Shown: positions 45,550-58,589, numbered from the stretch's first letter. The stretch: DNA of 64,000 nucleotides from Ciceribacter lividus (GCF_003337715.1 NZ_QPIX01000005.1:270986-334985); one strand, 5' to 3'. The notes: generated by a model from the letters alone, not told the origin. Numbers and translations are program-made.

Positions 45550-46446
45550 ATGTCGCCCCTTCACATCCTGATGCTCGTCCTCGTCGCCGCCGTCTGGGGC
45601 TTCAATTTCGTGGTGATCAAGCTCGGCCTCGACAATTTCCCGCCGCTCCTCTTTTCCGCGCTCCGCTTCCTTTTCGCCGCCCTGCCGCTCGCCTTCTTCA
45701 TCCGCCGGCCGGATGTGCCCTGGCGGCTGATCCTCGGCATCGGCCTGATGCTGGGCGTGGTGAAGTTCTCCTTCCTCTTCATCGGCATGAATGTCGGCGC
45801 ACCGCCCGGGCTTGCGTCGCTGCTCCTGCAATCGCAGGCCTTCTTCACCGTCCTGCTCGCCTTCCTGATCTATGGTGACCGGCCGCGGCCGCTGCAGGTC
45901 GCCGGCATGGTCCTCGCCTTTTCCGGGGTCGCGCTCATCGCCAGCTCGATCGATGGTACATTCACCGTCGCGGGCCTCGTGCTCGTGCTTGCCGCCGCTG
46001 TCGCCTGGGCCTGCTCGAACATGCTGATGAAGAAGGTCGGCAAGGTTCAGATGCTGAACCTGATGGTCTGGGTGAGCCTCGTGCCGCCGATCCCGCTCTT
46101 CATCATCTCCGCGCTGTTCGAGGGCTGGGACCGCGACCTGCAGGCGCTGGCGAACCTCAATCTCGAAGGGGCAGGGGCCGTGCTCTTCGTCGCCTATGGC
46201 GCCACCGTCTTCGGTTTTGCGGTCTGGGGGGCGATGATCAGCCGCTACGGGGTTTCGACCGTCGCACCCTTCTCGCTGCTCGTCCCGGTCTTCGGCATGT
46301 CGTCGGCAGCCCTGGTGCTCGGCGAGGATTTCGGGCCGCTGCGTGTCATCGCCGCCGCGCTGATCGTCCTCGGTCTGGTGATGAACGTCTTCAATCCGCG
46401 CTGGCTCGCCCGCAAGGCTCCGGTCGGCGAAGCCGCCGGCTCCTGA
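45550..46446 (+). CDS. EamA family (DMT superfamily) transporter
   Basis: About 298 residues with ten membrane segments in two EamA repeats (LVAAVWGFNFVVIKLGLDNF; GVSTVAPFSLLVPVFGMSSA). It resembles the E. coli YdcX/YedA class of amino-acid metabolite exporters, but the substrate is not known. ATG 45550 gives the expected N-terminus; the longer frame overlaps the preceding gene. It is convergent with the phosphate transporter gene. Confidence 0.88.
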   Translation: MSPLHILMLVLVAAVWGFNFVVIKLGLDNFPPLLFSALRFLFAALPLAFFIRRPDVPWRLILGIGLMLGVVKFSFLFIGMNVGAPPGLASLLLQSQAFFTVLLAFLIYGDRPRPLQVAGMVLAFSGVALIASSIDGTFTVAGLVLVLAAAVAWACSNMLMKKVGKVQMLNLMVWVSLVPPIPLFIISALFEGWDRDLQALANLNLEGAGAVLFVAYGATVFGFAVWGAMISRYGVSTVAPFSLLVPVFGMSSAALVLGEDFGPLRVIAAALIVLGLVMNVFNPRWLARKAPVGEAAGS

Positions 46447-46488
46447 GCGAGCGGCAACCCAAGAAGCAGGCCGAGGCGGTTCCGCCCG

Positions 46489-48141
46489 TCAGAGCAGGCG
46501 ACTGCGCCGCAGCATGCCCTCGTCCTCGAGCAGCGGATAACCGATCGAGGCGACCAGCGAATTGATCTCCTTGAGGTCGCGCATCGTGTCGATGTGCAGC
46601 GAGCTCGATTCGAAGCTCGCAATATTGCCGTCGCGCAGCCGCTGCAGGTGCCGCTCCTCGCTCTGGCGCACGAGGTTGCGCACAACCTCCTTGCGGGCGA
46701 CGAGCTGGCGGGCATATTCGACGTCGCGGTCGACCAGCAGGTTGAAGGCGAGGCGCGCGTTCTTGACCACTTCGTTGTGCATGGCCTTGAGCTCGCTCCA
46801 GCCTTCGTCGGAGAAGGCGACCTTGCGATCATGCTTCTTGCGCGCTCTCGTCGCCATGTTCTGGGCGATGATATCCGCCGCCTGCTCGACCTTGATCGCC
46901 GCACTCAGCAGGTTCTGCGATTGCGCCGCCGATTCCTCGTCGAGCGCGCTTTCCGAAATCCGCGCGAGATAGAACTTGATGTCGCGATGGGTGCGGTCGA
47001 TCTCGTCGTCGAGCGCCTCCAGGCGCTGCAGCTTCTTCGGATCTAAGGTCTCGTAGAGTTCGAAGATGCGGTTCAGCATCACCTCGGTCTTGTCGCAGAC
47101 GCTCAGCACTTCGCGGGTGGCGTTGGCGATCGCCTGTTTCGGGTTGGCGAGGTCGGCAGGGTTGAGTGCCGATAGCCGTTCCTCCGGACCCTCCGTCTCG
47201 ACGGCCTCAGGCTTCGCCAGCAGACGTTCGAGCAGCCTGGCCACGACGCCGGCGAACGGCAGGCCGAGGAGAAGCACCGCGCCGTTGAGCGCCAGGTGCA
47301 CCATCACGACGGCGTCGCCGGGATGGCTCGCGAAAAGTTCCGACGGCACCACGAGGACGAGCTGGACGGCGAGCGCGGCGAGCGTGCCGAGCCCGCGGAT
47401 GACGACGTTGCCGAGCGGCACGACGCGGGCGGCGCTTTCGGCGTTCTTGGTCAGCATGGCGCCAATCACCGCGGCGCCGAAATTCGCACCGAGCACCATC
47501 GGGATGATCAGCACCGGCGGCAGCAGCCCGCGGTCCGCAAGCGAGGCGAAGAGCAGGATGGTCGCAACACTGGAGTGGAAGGCCCATGCCAGCAGCGCCG
47601 AAAGCAGGAAGGCTGTGATCCAGTCGCGCGAGAGATAGTTGATGAGGAGCGGCAGGATCTGGCTGGTGCGCAGCGGGTCGGAGGCCTCGCCGATCAGCCT
47701 CAGCGACAGGAGCAGCAGACCGAGCCCGAAGAAGATGCGGCCCGCCTGCCGCCAGCCACGGGTTTCCGAGGCGCGGAATGCCACGGTGCCCATCAGCAGC
47801 AGGATCGGGATCAGGAGCGAGAGATCGTGGCGCAGGATGCGCACGACGAAGGCCGAGCCGAAATCGGCGCCGAGCAGGGTGGCGATGCCGATCCCCGACG
47901 AGACATAGCCACCGGCGACGAAGGAGGCGACGATCAGCGCGACGGCGGTCGCGCTCTGCAGCGCCACGGCCAGCGCGAAGCCCGCGGCGCCGGCGGTGAC
48001 CCGGTTGCCGACGGCGAGCCGCAGCTTGTCCTTCAGCACATGGCCGTAGGCGCGTTCGATACCGGTGCGCACCATGCGCGTCGCCCACAGGAGCAGCGCG
48101 ACGGCGCCGGCGAGATTGATGAAGACGACGATGCCCGACAT
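46489..48141 (-). CDS. Na/Pi cotransporter family protein (NptA-like, PhoU domain)
   Basis: A 550-residue protein. The N-terminal half contains two Na/Pi cotransporter repeats with QSATAVALIVASFVAGG and HSSVATILLFASLAD, plus an ALNGAVLLLGLPFAG helix. The C-terminal half is a PhoU-like helical domain (about 330-540). It probably takes up phosphate using a sodium gradient. ATG 48141 starts just before the first helix; a longer frame to 48240 is possible because no start has a clear Shine-Dalgarno sequence. Confidence 0.9.
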   Translation of the reverse strand: MSGIVVFINLAGAVALLLWATRMVRTGIERAYGHVLKDKLRLAVGNRVTAGAAGFALAVALQSATAVALIVASFVAGGYVSSGIGIATLLGADFGSAFVVRILRHDLSLLIPILLLMGTVAFRASETRGWRQAGRIFFGLGLLLLSLRLIGEASDPLRTSQILPLLINYLSRDWITAFLLSALLAWAFHSSVATILLFASLADRGLLPPVLIIPMVLGANFGAAVIGAMLTKNAESAARVVPLGNVVIRGLGTLAALAVQLVLVVPSELFASHPGDAVVMVHLALNGAVLLLGLPFAGVVARLLERLLAKPEAVETEGPEERLSALNPADLANPKQAIANATREVLSVCDKTEVMLNRIFELYETLDPKKLQRLEALDDEIDRTHRDIKFYLARISESALDEESAAQSQNLLSAAIKVEQAADIIAQNMATRARKKHDRKVAFSDEGWSELKAMHNEVVKNARLAFNLLVDRDVEYARQLVARKEVVRNLVRQSEERHLQRLRDGNIASFESSSLHIDTMRDLKEINSLVASIGYPLLEDEGMLRRSRLL

Positions 48142-48301
48142 GAGGAACCCGGAATGTTGAGGGAAACGGCCCTTCCAAGCCGCAGCCGGAAAGCCTCCGC
48201 TATTTCCGGCCCCGATGAGGTCGGCAATACGACGGACCATATCCCAGATTCGCCAGTGTCACAATTTCGTCATGTAGGCCGGGTCGACCTTGTCCCGGAG
48301 G

Positions 48302-49105
48302 TCAGGAAACCGCCGTCTGCAGCACCCTTGCGCCGTTCGGCGCATTGACCTTCCCGCCGGTGATGAAGAAGGCGAAAACGTCGCGCGGCTTCTTCTCGAC
48401 CACCGCCTCGTCGGCGATCCTCGGCAGGTCGTCCGGCATCGCGCCCCCGGCGTAGCGTTTCAGCCGGCCGGCCCAGGCGTCGATTTCCCTTTCCGGATAG
48501 CAGGTCGGAATCTCGTCCTCGCCCTTCTGCAGCCGCGCATAGACGAAATCGGCCGTCGGCTCGGCGAACATCGGATAGTCGTGGTGGTCGGCACAGACCG
48601 CCGCGACATTGTATTTCTTCAACAGCGCAATGAGTTCCGGCACCTGGAAGGAGGCATGTCGCGGTTCGACGACGTGGCGAAGGGCAATACCGTCCTGGCT
48701 TTTCGGCAGCAGCGCCAGAAAGGCCTCGAAATCGTTGGGTTCGAACTTCTTCGTTCCCATGAACTGCCAGAGGATCGGCCCGAGATGCGCGCCGAGCTCG
48801 GTGATCCCCTGGGTCAGGAACTTCTCGACGGACGGCCCGGCCTCGGCGAGCACCTTGCGATTGGTGCAGAAACGGCTCGCCTTCAGCGAAAAGACGAAGC
48901 CCTCCGGCACCTCCGACGCCCATTTGGCGAAGGTCTCCGGCTTCTGGCTGGAATAATAGGTGCCGTTGACCTCGATCGCCGTCAGCTCCCGGCTCGCATA
49001 TTCGAGCTGTCTCTTCTTCGGCAGCTTCTCCGGATAGAAGGTGCCTTCCCACGGATCGAAGGTCCAGCCGCCGATGCCGGTACGGATTGTGCCTGCCTGG
49101 GTCAT
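48302..49105 (-). CDS. DUF72 family protein (YecE-like)
   Basis: A 267-residue cytosolic TIM-barrel protein with the DUF72 marks IGGWTFDPWEGTFYPEKL, VNGTYYSSQKPETF and KASRFCTNRK. The biochemical role is unknown; no signal peptide. It precedes the phosphate transporter gene on the same strand with a 160-base gap. Upstream, the end of a small antitoxin-like gene lies 10 bases away. Confidence 0.93.
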   Translation of the reverse strand: MTQAGTIRTGIGGWTFDPWEGTFYPEKLPKKRQLEYASRELTAIEVNGTYYSSQKPETFAKWASEVPEGFVFSLKASRFCTNRKVLAEAGPSVEKFLTQGITELGAHLGPILWQFMGTKKFEPNDFEAFLALLPKSQDGIALRHVVEPRHASFQVPELIALLKKYNVAAVCADHHDYPMFAEPTADFVYARLQKGEDEIPTCYPEREIDAWAGRLKRYAGGAMPDDLPRIADEAVVEKKPRDVFAFFITGGKVNAPNGARVLQTAVS

Positions 49106-49115
49106 GACGCTGCCC

Positions 49116-49389
49116 TCACTTCGGTTTGTGGTTCAAGGGTGTTTGTGGATCTTCGCCGAAACCGCGAGCCGAGACTCCGCCATCAATCTCGGGAACCAGC
49201 CGGTAGACCTTTGCATCATCGATGCGCGCCACGGATATCGCCGGCACGCAACGCCCGGCGCACGCGATCGAGCTTCGCAATGTCCGCGAAACCGACCGTC
49301 GCTCCCCACGCGCCAGCTTCCTCGATCTCCACGGAGACCTCCGCCACGCGTTCACCTTCACGAATGAGCTGCACTGATTTACGGGTCAT
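49116..49389 (-). pseudogene. Antitoxin-like small gene with apparent +1 frameshift
   Basis: The frame starting at ATG 49389 gives 57 residues (MTRKSVQLIREGERVAEVSV...) and stops at 49216. Similar short proteins partnered with DUF4258 proteins normally continue after RALRAGDIRGA with a VYRL-containing tail. Here that tail (AKVYRLVPEIDG) appears in the +1 frame, in perfect register after skipping one base near 49225, and runs to a stop at 49116. This looks like a one-base insertion, a sequencing error, or a recoding site. Its start overlaps the DUF4258 stop in ATGA, so it is cotranscribed. Family assignment is from memory. Confidence 0.6.
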
Positions 49390-49604
49390 CGCTGACGCCT
49401 CCGTGTGAAACTCGCATCCCAGCGCTGCGGATCGGGACGGTACGCGGTGACCAGGACGGCAGGCTCCTGCTTGCCTGTCGCAACTGCCCGGATGATGGGT
49501 TCGATCAGGAGCCCGTCGTCGACCAGTTCCTGCACTGCATGCACCGACACCCTGAACTTGTCTCGCTCGACGAGCTGACAGACAAGCTCAAGGGTCTCGC
49601 TCAT
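49386..49604 (-). CDS. DUF4258-like small protein, possible toxin of a TA-type pair
   Basis: A 72-residue protein with the DUF4258 layout: DKFRVSVHAVQELVDDGLL (helix with RISxHA-like start), then an acidic turn and a VTAYRPDPQRWD C-terminal strand. DUF4258 proteins are BrnT/RelE-superfamily-like and often paired with a small partner. It overlaps the following antitoxin-like gene by four bases and ends next to uvrA. No direct evidence of toxicity; it might be a harmless regulatory pair. Confidence 0.7.
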   Translation of the reverse strand: MSETLELVCQLVERDKFRVSVHAVQELVDDGLLIEPIIRAVATGKQEPAVLVTAYRPDPQRWDASFTRRRQR

Positions 49605-49607
49605 CGC

Positions 49608-52529
<2,922 letters not shown>

Positions 52530-52650
52530 GGACAAGGCTCGCTTGGAGAAGGACAGTCCTTATTTAGTCATGACTGTGCCTCTGTCGAGGCGGAACAGGA
52601 CGTCGCGGGTCACATTTCGAGTCGGTTGACAGGATCATAGACAATCATTA

Positions 52651-52665
52651 GAACAAATAAAGAAC
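52651..52665. promoter_or_regulatory. LexA SOS box between uvrA and ssb
   Basis: GAAC-N7-GAAC, with an AT-only spacer (AAATAAA); on the minus strand it reads GTTC-TTTATTT-GTTC, the alphaproteobacterial LexA site. It lies about 122 bases upstream of uvrA and 123 upstream of ssb in an AT-rich promoter region, so one repressor site can control both divergent genes. Confidence 0.9.
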
Positions 52666-52787
52666 ATTTTTCGCTGTGGATTAACGGTTAAGACTTTCCA
52701 TCGCCGCCCGCGATTGGTTTAAGGTGGCGGAAATCGACAAATGCGGGTGCGGCCGGTCCGGCGCCCTCTCTTCCCAAGGTGTGTGTT

Positions 52788-53294
52788 ATGGCTGGTAGCG
52801 TGAACAAGGTAATTCTGATCGGGAATCTCGGCGCGGATCCGGAAATCCGCCGGACCCAGGACGGCCGTCCGATCGCCAACCTGCGCATCGCGACCTCCGA
52901 ATCCTGGCGCGACCGCAACACCGGCGAGCGCAAGGAAAAGACCGAGTGGCACACCGTGGTGATCTTCAACGAAGGTCTCTGCAAGGTCGCCGAACAGTAT
53001 CTGAAGAAGGGCTCGACGGTCTATGTCGAAGGCCAGTTGCAGACCCGCAAGTGGCAGGACCAGAACGGCAACGATCGCTATTCGACCGAAGTCGTCCTGC
53101 AGGGCTTCAATTCGAACCTGACCATGCTCGGCGGCCGCGGCGAGGGCGGTGGCGCCTCGCGTGGCGGCAGCGATTTCGGCGGCGGCTACGGCGACGACTA
53201 CAACCAGCCGTCCCGTGCGCCGGCCCGCACCGGCAACCAGGCTGGCGGCGGCGGCAATTTCTCGCGCGATCTCGACGACGACATCCCGTTCTGA
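52788..53294 (+). CDS. ssb: Single-stranded DNA-binding protein
   Basis: A 168-residue protein with an N-terminal OB fold ([28 protein letters not shown]), a glycine-rich linker from about residue 112 to 158 and the acidic C-terminal tip DLDDDIPF that binds partner proteins. ATG 52788 (MAGSVNKV) is the usual start. Divergent from uvrA with a shared LexA site. Confidence 0.98.
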   Translation: MAGSVNKVILIGNLGADPEIRRTQDGRPIANLRIATSESWRDRNTGERKEKTEWHTVVIFNEGLCKVAEQYLKKGSTVYVEGQLQTRKWQDQNGNDRYSTEVVLQGFNSNLTMLGGRGEGGGASRGGSDFGGGYGDDYNQPSRAPARTGNQAGGGGNFSRDLDDDIPF

Positions 53295-53359
53295 TTCCGG
53301 GACCACCGTCCGGCCGGGCGCGCGCCATATCTTCTCGTTGATCCGAAAGGGGGCTTTCG

Positions 53360-53614
53360 ATGGGAGAGACGAAGACGGATACCGGACCCGCGACCTGGCG
53401 CATCGTGCTCGCGGCACTGCTCGATTTCTTCACCGCCGTTTTCGTGCTCGGCTTTCTGGTCGCCTCGGTGACCGGCGGCCGCACGGAGGGCGGTTTCCAG
53501 CTGAACGGCCTGCCGGCCTTCGTGCTGTTCGCCCTGATCGTCGCCTACTTCGTCGTGTTCAACCGCTATCTCGGCGGCACGATCTGGAAGCGCATCCTGA
53601 AGGCGCAGCGCTGA
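53360..53614 (+). CDS. Small membrane protein, unknown (RDD-like)
   Basis: An 84-residue protein with two predicted membrane helices (about residues 15-37 and 50-68), then a basic end GGTIWKRILKAQR. The arrangement, a short polar loop between helices and a GGT-W-KR tail, resembles a minimal RDD domain. It starts 66 bases after ssb, with GAAAGGGGG upstream. Function unknown. Confidence 0.75.
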   Translation: MGETKTDTGPATWRIVLAALLDFFTAVFVLGFLVASVTGGRTEGGFQLNGLPAFVLFALIVAYFVVFNRYLGGTIWKRILKAQR

Positions 53615-53886
53615 CCTGACCATCGGCGGGGCTATACAGCCCCTTGTTTGCGATGCGCAGGAGCGGTATTGCTGCCGACGGCTCGATGCCGGCACCCGCG
53701 TCCCTTGCGGTTGACCATTCAGAGAGAAAGTCCCATGCGCCTCATCCGTTAGCGACCTTGACCACGAAAATCGTTGCGCGTCGCCGCCGGCTTTTTGCCG
53801 CCGCGTGTTCGTGCGTTTTCTTGGGTCAATGTCCGGTTCCCGCAGCCAGACACGGCGCGGCGAACCGCACTATCGGATACATCGTC

Positions 53887-54756
53887 ATGGAAAAACTGAA
53901 TTACGGCCGCGCCGAGCGCGGCATCATTCGCTCGGGCGTCTTCGAGCTCGGCTACGCGATCGAAGGGCAGGGGCTCCCCGTGCTGGTCATCGGCAGCAGC
54001 CTCTACTACGCGCGGACCTTCTCGCCCGGACTTCGCCGCTCGGCCCGCCTCCACTTTGTCGATCACAGATGCTTCGCCCGGCCGCTCGGGTCGGTGGAGG
54101 CGAGCGACTTCGCCTTCGACCGGATCATCGCCGACATAGAACTGGCACGGCAGGCCTTCGGGCTGGAGCGCTGCGCCATTCTCGGGCATTCGGGCCACGG
54201 TTACATGGCACTCGAATATGCGCGTCGTTTTCCCGACCACGTGTCCCACGTCGTGCTCGCGGGCACCGGCCCGAACCAGGGAGCTGAGCTCGCGCAGTGG
54301 GCGGAACGACGCTGGGCCGAGGAAGCCTCGCCCGAGCGCAAGGCGATTTTCGACCGGGAGATGGCGAAGCTTGCCGGTGACATCGCCGCCCATCCTCACG
54401 AGCGCTTCAAGCACCTGCTGATCCGGCTTGGCGCACGCAGCTGGTTCGATCCCGGTTTCGATGCGCGTCCGCTATGGGACGGCGTCTGGATCAACGACAT
54501 CGGCTTCGATCATCTATGGGGCGAGGTGTTCCGTGATATCGACATGCACGCGCTTGCGCGCGGCGTCACGGCGCCGGTGCTACTCGCACTCGGGCGTTTC
54601 GACTACCTCATCGCACCGCCCGCGGCATGGGAACCGTTCCGGGGCGACTTCGCGCGGCTGACGATCGAGATGTTCGAACACAGCGGGCACACCATGCAGT
54701 TCGAGGAAAGCGAACGCTTCGACGCGACGCTCCTCGACTTCCTGCACCGTAGCTGA
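53887..54756 (+). CDS. Alpha/beta hydrolase fold protein
   Basis: A 289-residue protein of the alpha/beta hydrolase fold. The nucleophile elbow is GHSGHG with Ser102; a likely acid lies in GRFDYLIAP and the catalytic His in EHSGHTMQFEE near residue 273. No signal peptide. The substrate is unknown; resemblance to proline iminopeptidase-type enzymes is weak. ATG 53887 is chosen; the frame is open to 53644 but the extra 81 residues are arginine-rich and look non-coding. The 272-base gap before it contains only a five-codon frame near 53734. Confidence 0.85.
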   Translation: MEKLNYGRAERGIIRSGVFELGYAIEGQGLPVLVIGSSLYYARTFSPGLRRSARLHFVDHRCFARPLGSVEASDFAFDRIIADIELARQAFGLERCAILGHSGHGYMALEYARRFPDHVSHVVLAGTGPNQGAELAQWAERRWAEEASPERKAIFDREMAKLAGDIAAHPHERFKHLLIRLGARSWFDPGFDARPLWDGVWINDIGFDHLWGEVFRDIDMHALARGVTAPVLLALGRFDYLIAPPAAWEPFRGDFARLTIEMFEHSGHTMQFEESERFDATLLDFLHRS

Positions 54757-54765
54757 GAGAGCGGG

Positions 54766-54785
54766 CGCCGGCGGCAACGCCGGCG
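54766..54785. other. GC-rich hairpin with GCAA tetraloop between convergent genes
   Basis: CGCCGGCG pairs with CGCCGGCG around a GCAA loop, a highly stable tetraloop. It lies between the convergent hydrolase and MarC genes and lacks a T tract, so it may act as a bidirectional pause or mRNA 3'-end stabiliser. Confidence 0.5.
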
Positions 54786-54787
54786 TC

Positions 54788-55417
54788 TCACCCGGCGAAG
54801 GCCGATTTGACCCCGTCGACGACGAACTGCACCGAGAGCGCCGAAAGCAGCACGCCGAGCAGGCGGGTCAGCAGCGCGCGGCCGGTGACGCCGAGAAAGC
54901 GGTTGAGGCCCTCCGCCAGCATCAACGCCAGGAAGACGAGCGCCAGACACACGGCGATGACGCCGATCAGCCCGACCCGTCCGGCGATGCCGTCCATCGT
55001 GCCGGCGATCAGCACCGTCGCGGAGATCGCGCCGGGGCCGGCGATCAGCGGGATCGCCAGCGGGAAAACGGCAAGGTGATGGATGTGGTCGCGGGTGATC
55101 GCGTCGTCCTTGGTCTTCTCTTTCCGCTCGTTGCGCTTCTCGAAGATCATCTCGAAGGCGATCGCGAACAGCATCAGGCCGCCGGCTATCCGGAAGGAGC
55201 CCATCGAGATGCCGAGCACGCCGAGGATGCCCGAGCCGAAGACGGCGAAAACGGCAAGGATTCCAAAGGCGATGAGCGAACCGCGGACCGCCACCTGGCG
55301 CCGCTGCGCACCGGTCATGCCCTGTGTGAGGCCGAGAAAGAGCGGCGCCAGGCCCGGCGGATCGAGCGTCACCAGGAGCGTGGTGAATGCCGTTATCAGT
55401 GCGTCCGTCGGTGCCAT
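54788..55417 (-). CDS. MarC family (UPF0056) membrane protein
   Basis: A 209-residue inner-membrane protein with six predicted helices. Typical MarC elements are LLVTLDPPGLAPLFLGLT and FPLAIPLIAGPGAISATV. Despite its name the family is not linked to antibiotic resistance; the function is unknown. ATG 55417 is chosen over an extended frame to 55510. It is divergent from gyrA. Confidence 0.92.
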   Translation of the reverse strand: MAPTDALITAFTTLLVTLDPPGLAPLFLGLTQGMTGAQRRQVAVRGSLIAFGILAVFAVFGSGILGVLGISMGSFRIAGGLMLFAIAFEMIFEKRNERKEKTKDDAITRDHIHHLAVFPLAIPLIAGPGAISATVLIAGTMDGIAGRVGLIGVIAVCLALVFLALMLAEGLNRFLGVTGRALLTRLLGVLLSALSVQFVVDGVKSAFAG

Positions 55418-55601
55418 CGAGTCTGCCTCTCCTGCTATTTCGCGAAGAGTAGCACCGACAGCCTCGAATTTGTCTAGGTATTTGATCGTTCTGCCTTTCC
55501 AGCGCCGCAAAAGCTGTTCAAAACCTGCTGCGAAATTGGCGCCACGGCGCCCTTTCGGCTATAAGCTAGACAGTGATTCCGAACAGAGATCGTGACCAGA
55601 T

Positions 55602-58373
55602 TTGACTGAGCAAAGCACTCCCGGCGGCGGCAAGTCCCCGTCCGACATCGAGCCGATTTCCATCATTGAGGAAATGCAGCGGTCGTATCTCGACTACGCC
55701 ATGAGCGTAATCGTCAGCCGCGCCCTTCCGGACGTCCGCGACGGCCTGAAGCCGGTCCATCGCCGCATCCTGTACGGCATGTCCGAACTGGGCATCGACT
55801 GGAACAAGAAGTACGTCAAGTGCGCCCGCGTGACGGGTGACGTCATGGGTAAGTATCACCCCCATGGCAACGCCGCGATCTACGACGCGCTGGCGCGCAT
55901 GGCCCAGGACTGGTCGCTGCGCCTGCCGCTGATCGACGGTCAGGGCAATTTCGGCTCGATCGACGGCGACCCGCCGGCGGCCGAACGTTACACCGAGTGC
56001 CGCCTGCAGAAGGCCGCCCATTCGCTGCTCGACGACCTCGACAAGGAAACCGTCGACTTCCGCGACAACTACGACGGCACGCTCTCCGAGCCGGTCGTCG
56101 TTCCGGCGAAGTTCCCGAACCTGCTCGTCAACGGCGCGGGCGGCATCGCCGTCGGCATGGCGACCAACATTCCGCCGCACAATCTCGGTGAAGTCATCGA
56201 CGGCTGCATCGCCATCATCGACAATCCGGCGATCGAGCTGCCCGAACTCATGCAGATCATTCCGGGCCCGGATTTCCCGACCGGCGCGATGATCCTCGGA
56301 CGCTCGGGCATCAAGTCGGCCTATGAGACCGGCCGTGGCTCGGTTATCATGCGGGGTGTCGCCAGGGTCGAACCGATGCGCGGCGACCGCGAGCAGATCA
56401 TCATCACCGAGGTTCCTTACCAGGTGAACAAGGCGACGATGATCGAGAAGATGGCCGAACTGGTGCGCGAGAAGCGCATCGAGGGCATTTCCGACCTGCG
56501 CGACGAGTCCGACCGCGAAGGCTACCGCGTCGTCATCGAACTGAAGCGCGACGCCAATGCCGACGTCATCCTCAACCAGCTCTATCGCTACACGCCGCTG
56601 CAGACCTCGTTCGGCTGCAACATGGTGGCGCTGAACGGCGGCAAGCCGGAGCAGATGGCGCTCCTCGACATGCTACGGGCCTTCGTCTCCTTCCGCGAGG
56701 AGGTCGTCAGCCGGCGAACGAAGTACCTGCTGCGCAAGGCGCGCGAACGCGCGCACGTCTTGGTCGGTCTCGCCATCGCCGTCGCCAATATCGATGAGGT
56801 CATCAATCTCATCCGCCGCGCGCCCGATCCGCAGACGGCCCGCGAGCAGTTGATGGAGCGCCGCTGGCCGGCGCACGACGTCGAGGCACTGATCCGGCTG
56901 ATCGACGATCCGCGCCACCGGATCAACGAGGACCTGACGTACAACCTCTCGGAAGAGCAGGCCCGCGCGATCCTCGAGCTGCGTCTGGCGCGCCTCACCG
57001 CGCTCGGCCGTGACGAGATCGACGAGGAGCTGAACAAGATCGGCGCCGAGATCGCCGACTACCTCGAAATCCTCTCCTCGCGCCTGCGCATCCAGGAGAT
57101 CGTCAAGGCTGAACTCGCCGCCGTTCGCGACGAATTCGGCACGCCTCGCCGCACCGAGATCGTCGAAGGCGGTCCGGACATGGACGACGAGGACCTGATC
57201 GCCCGTGAGGACATGGTCGTCACCGTCTCGCATGCGGGCTACATCAAGCGCGTGCCGCTCGCGACCTACCGCGCACAGCGTCGCGGCGGCAAGGGCCGCT
57301 CCGGCATGGCCATGAAGGACGAGGATTTCGCGACCCGCCTCTTCGTCGCCAACACCCATACACCGGTCCTGTTCTTCTCCTCGCGCGGCATCGTCTACAA
57401 GGAGAAGGTCTGGCGGCTGCCGATCGGCACCCCGACCTCGCGCGGCAAGGCGCTCATCAACATGCTGCCGCTGGAGCCCGGCGAACGCATCACCACCATC
57501 ATGCCGCTGCCGGAAGACGAGAAGACCTGGGAGAACCTGGACGTCATGTTCTCGACGACCCGAGGCACGGTACGCCGCAACAAGCTCTCGGATTTCGTTC
57601 AGGTCAACCGCAACGGCAAGATCGCGATGAAACTCGAGGAGGAGGGCGACGAAATCCTCTCCGTCGAGACCTGCACCGATCGCGACGACGTGCTGCTCAC
57701 CACCGCGCTCGGCCAGGCGATCCGCTTCCCGGTCGACGAGGTTCGCGTCTTTGCCGGCCGCAATTCGATCGGCGTGCGCGGCATCACGCTCGCCGACGGC
57801 GACCGGCTGATCTCCATGACCATCCTCGGCCATGTGGATGCCGATGCCGCCCAGCGTGCCGCCTATCTCAAACGTTCGGCCGCCGAGCGTCGCGCCAGCG
57901 GGGTGGATGAAGAGGACATCGCGCTTGTCGGCGAAGAGGTGGGCGAACTCGCCGACCTTTCCGAAGAGCTCTATCAGGAGCTCAAGGTCCGCGAGCAGTT
58001 CGTGCTCACCGTTTCGGAAAAGGGCTTCGGCAAGCGCTCGTCGTCCTACGACTTCCGCACTTCGGGCCGCGGCGGCAAGGGTATCCGCGCCACCGACACC
58101 TCGAAGACGGCGGAGATCGGCGAACTGGTCGCCGCCTTCCCGGTCGAGGAAAACGACCAGCTGATGCTGGTGTCCGACGGCGGCCAGCTGATCCGTGTGC
58201 CGGTCGACGGCATCCGCATCGCAAGCCGCGCCACCAAGGGCGTCACGATCTTCTCCACCGCCAAGGACGAAAAGGTCGTCTCGGTCGAGCGGATCAGCGA
58301 GCCCGAAGGCGAGGCCGACGTCGAGGATGTGGCGGACGAGATGCCCGCAGAGGGCCAGGGCGACGCCGAGTAA
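55602..58373 (+). CDS. gyrA: DNA gyrase subunit A
   Basis: A 923-residue subunit. The breakage-reunion domain contains the active-site Tyr130 ([11 protein letters not shown]), and the C-terminal beta-pinwheel includes the GyrA box QRRGGKG. The start is TTG 55602, giving the family N-terminus; no better start is seen. The quinolone-determining region reads [11 protein letters not shown]: Ala91 occupies the position of E. coli Ser83, while Asp95 (Asp87) is kept. A hairpin terminator follows. Confidence 0.98.
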   Translation: MTEQSTPGGGKSPSDIEPISIIEEMQRSYLDYAMSVIVSRALPDVRDGLKPVHRRILYGMSELGIDWNKKYVKCARVTGDVMGKYHPHGNAAIYDALARMAQDWSLRLPLIDGQGNFGSIDGDPPAAERYTECRLQKAAHSLLDDLDKETVDFRDNYDGTLSEPVVVPAKFPNLLVNGAGGIAVGMATNIPPHNLGEVIDGCIAIIDNPAIELPELMQIIPGPDFPTGAMILGRSGIKSAYETGRGSVIMRGVARVEPMRGDREQIIITEVPYQVNKATMIEKMAELVREKRIEGISDLRDESDREGYRVVIELKRDANADVILNQLYRYTPLQTSFGCNMVALNGGKPEQMALLDMLRAFVSFREEVVSRRTKYLLRKARERAHVLVGLAIAVANIDEVINLIRRAPDPQTAREQLMERRWPAHDVEALIRLIDDPRHRINEDLTYNLSEEQARAILELRLARLTALGRDEIDEELNKIGAEIADYLEILSSRLRIQEIVKAELAAVRDEFGTPRRTEIVEGGPDMDDEDLIAREDMVVTVSHAGYIKRVPLATYRAQRRGGKGRSGMAMKDEDFATRLFVANTHTPVLFFSSRGIVYKEKVWRLPIGTPTSRGKALINMLPLEPGERITTIMPLPEDEKTWENLDVMFSTTRGTVRRNKLSDFVQVNRNGKIAMKLEEEGDEILSVETCTDRDDVLLTTALGQAIRFPVDEVRVFAGRNSIGVRGITLADGDRLISMTILGHVDADAAQRAAYLKRSAAERRASGVDEEDIALVGEEVGELADLSEELYQELKVREQFVLTVSEKGFGKRSSSYDFRTSGRGGKGIRATDTSKTAEIGELVAAFPVEENDQLMLVSDGGQLIRVPVDGIRIASRATKGVTIFSTAKDEKVVSVERISEPEGEADVEDVADEMPAEGQGDAE

Positions 58374-58382
58374 CGAACACGG

Positions 58383-58418
58383 AATAGGCCGTCGGGGCGA
58401 TCCGGCGGCCTATTTCTT
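58383..58418 (+). terminator. Probable terminator of gyrA
   Basis: AATAGGCCG and CGGCCTATT form a 9-bp stem, extended inward by TCGG/CCGG with one wobble, followed by a short TTTCTT tract. The T tract is imperfect, so termination may be partial. Confidence 0.7.
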
Positions 58419-58589
58419 CGGATCATTGCGGCGCTCAGGTGCAGATGCGCATGAAAAGAGCCTCGCGCCAGCCTGTGGCGGAGGCTCGATTTCTGATCGA
58501 GGCCGACGGAGCAAGATGCCCGCCGTAGCCGCAAGTGTGGATCCCTGCGGCCGGTATCGTTTCCTGGAGGTCCGGGCGGCCGAGCGCCG

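Noticed and set aside
53734..53751. Five-codon frame ATGCGCCTCATCCGTTAG before the alpha/beta hydrolase
   Set aside because: A leader peptide was considered because AGAGAGAAAG precedes it, but nothing links so short a frame to regulation of the downstream gene 135 bases away.
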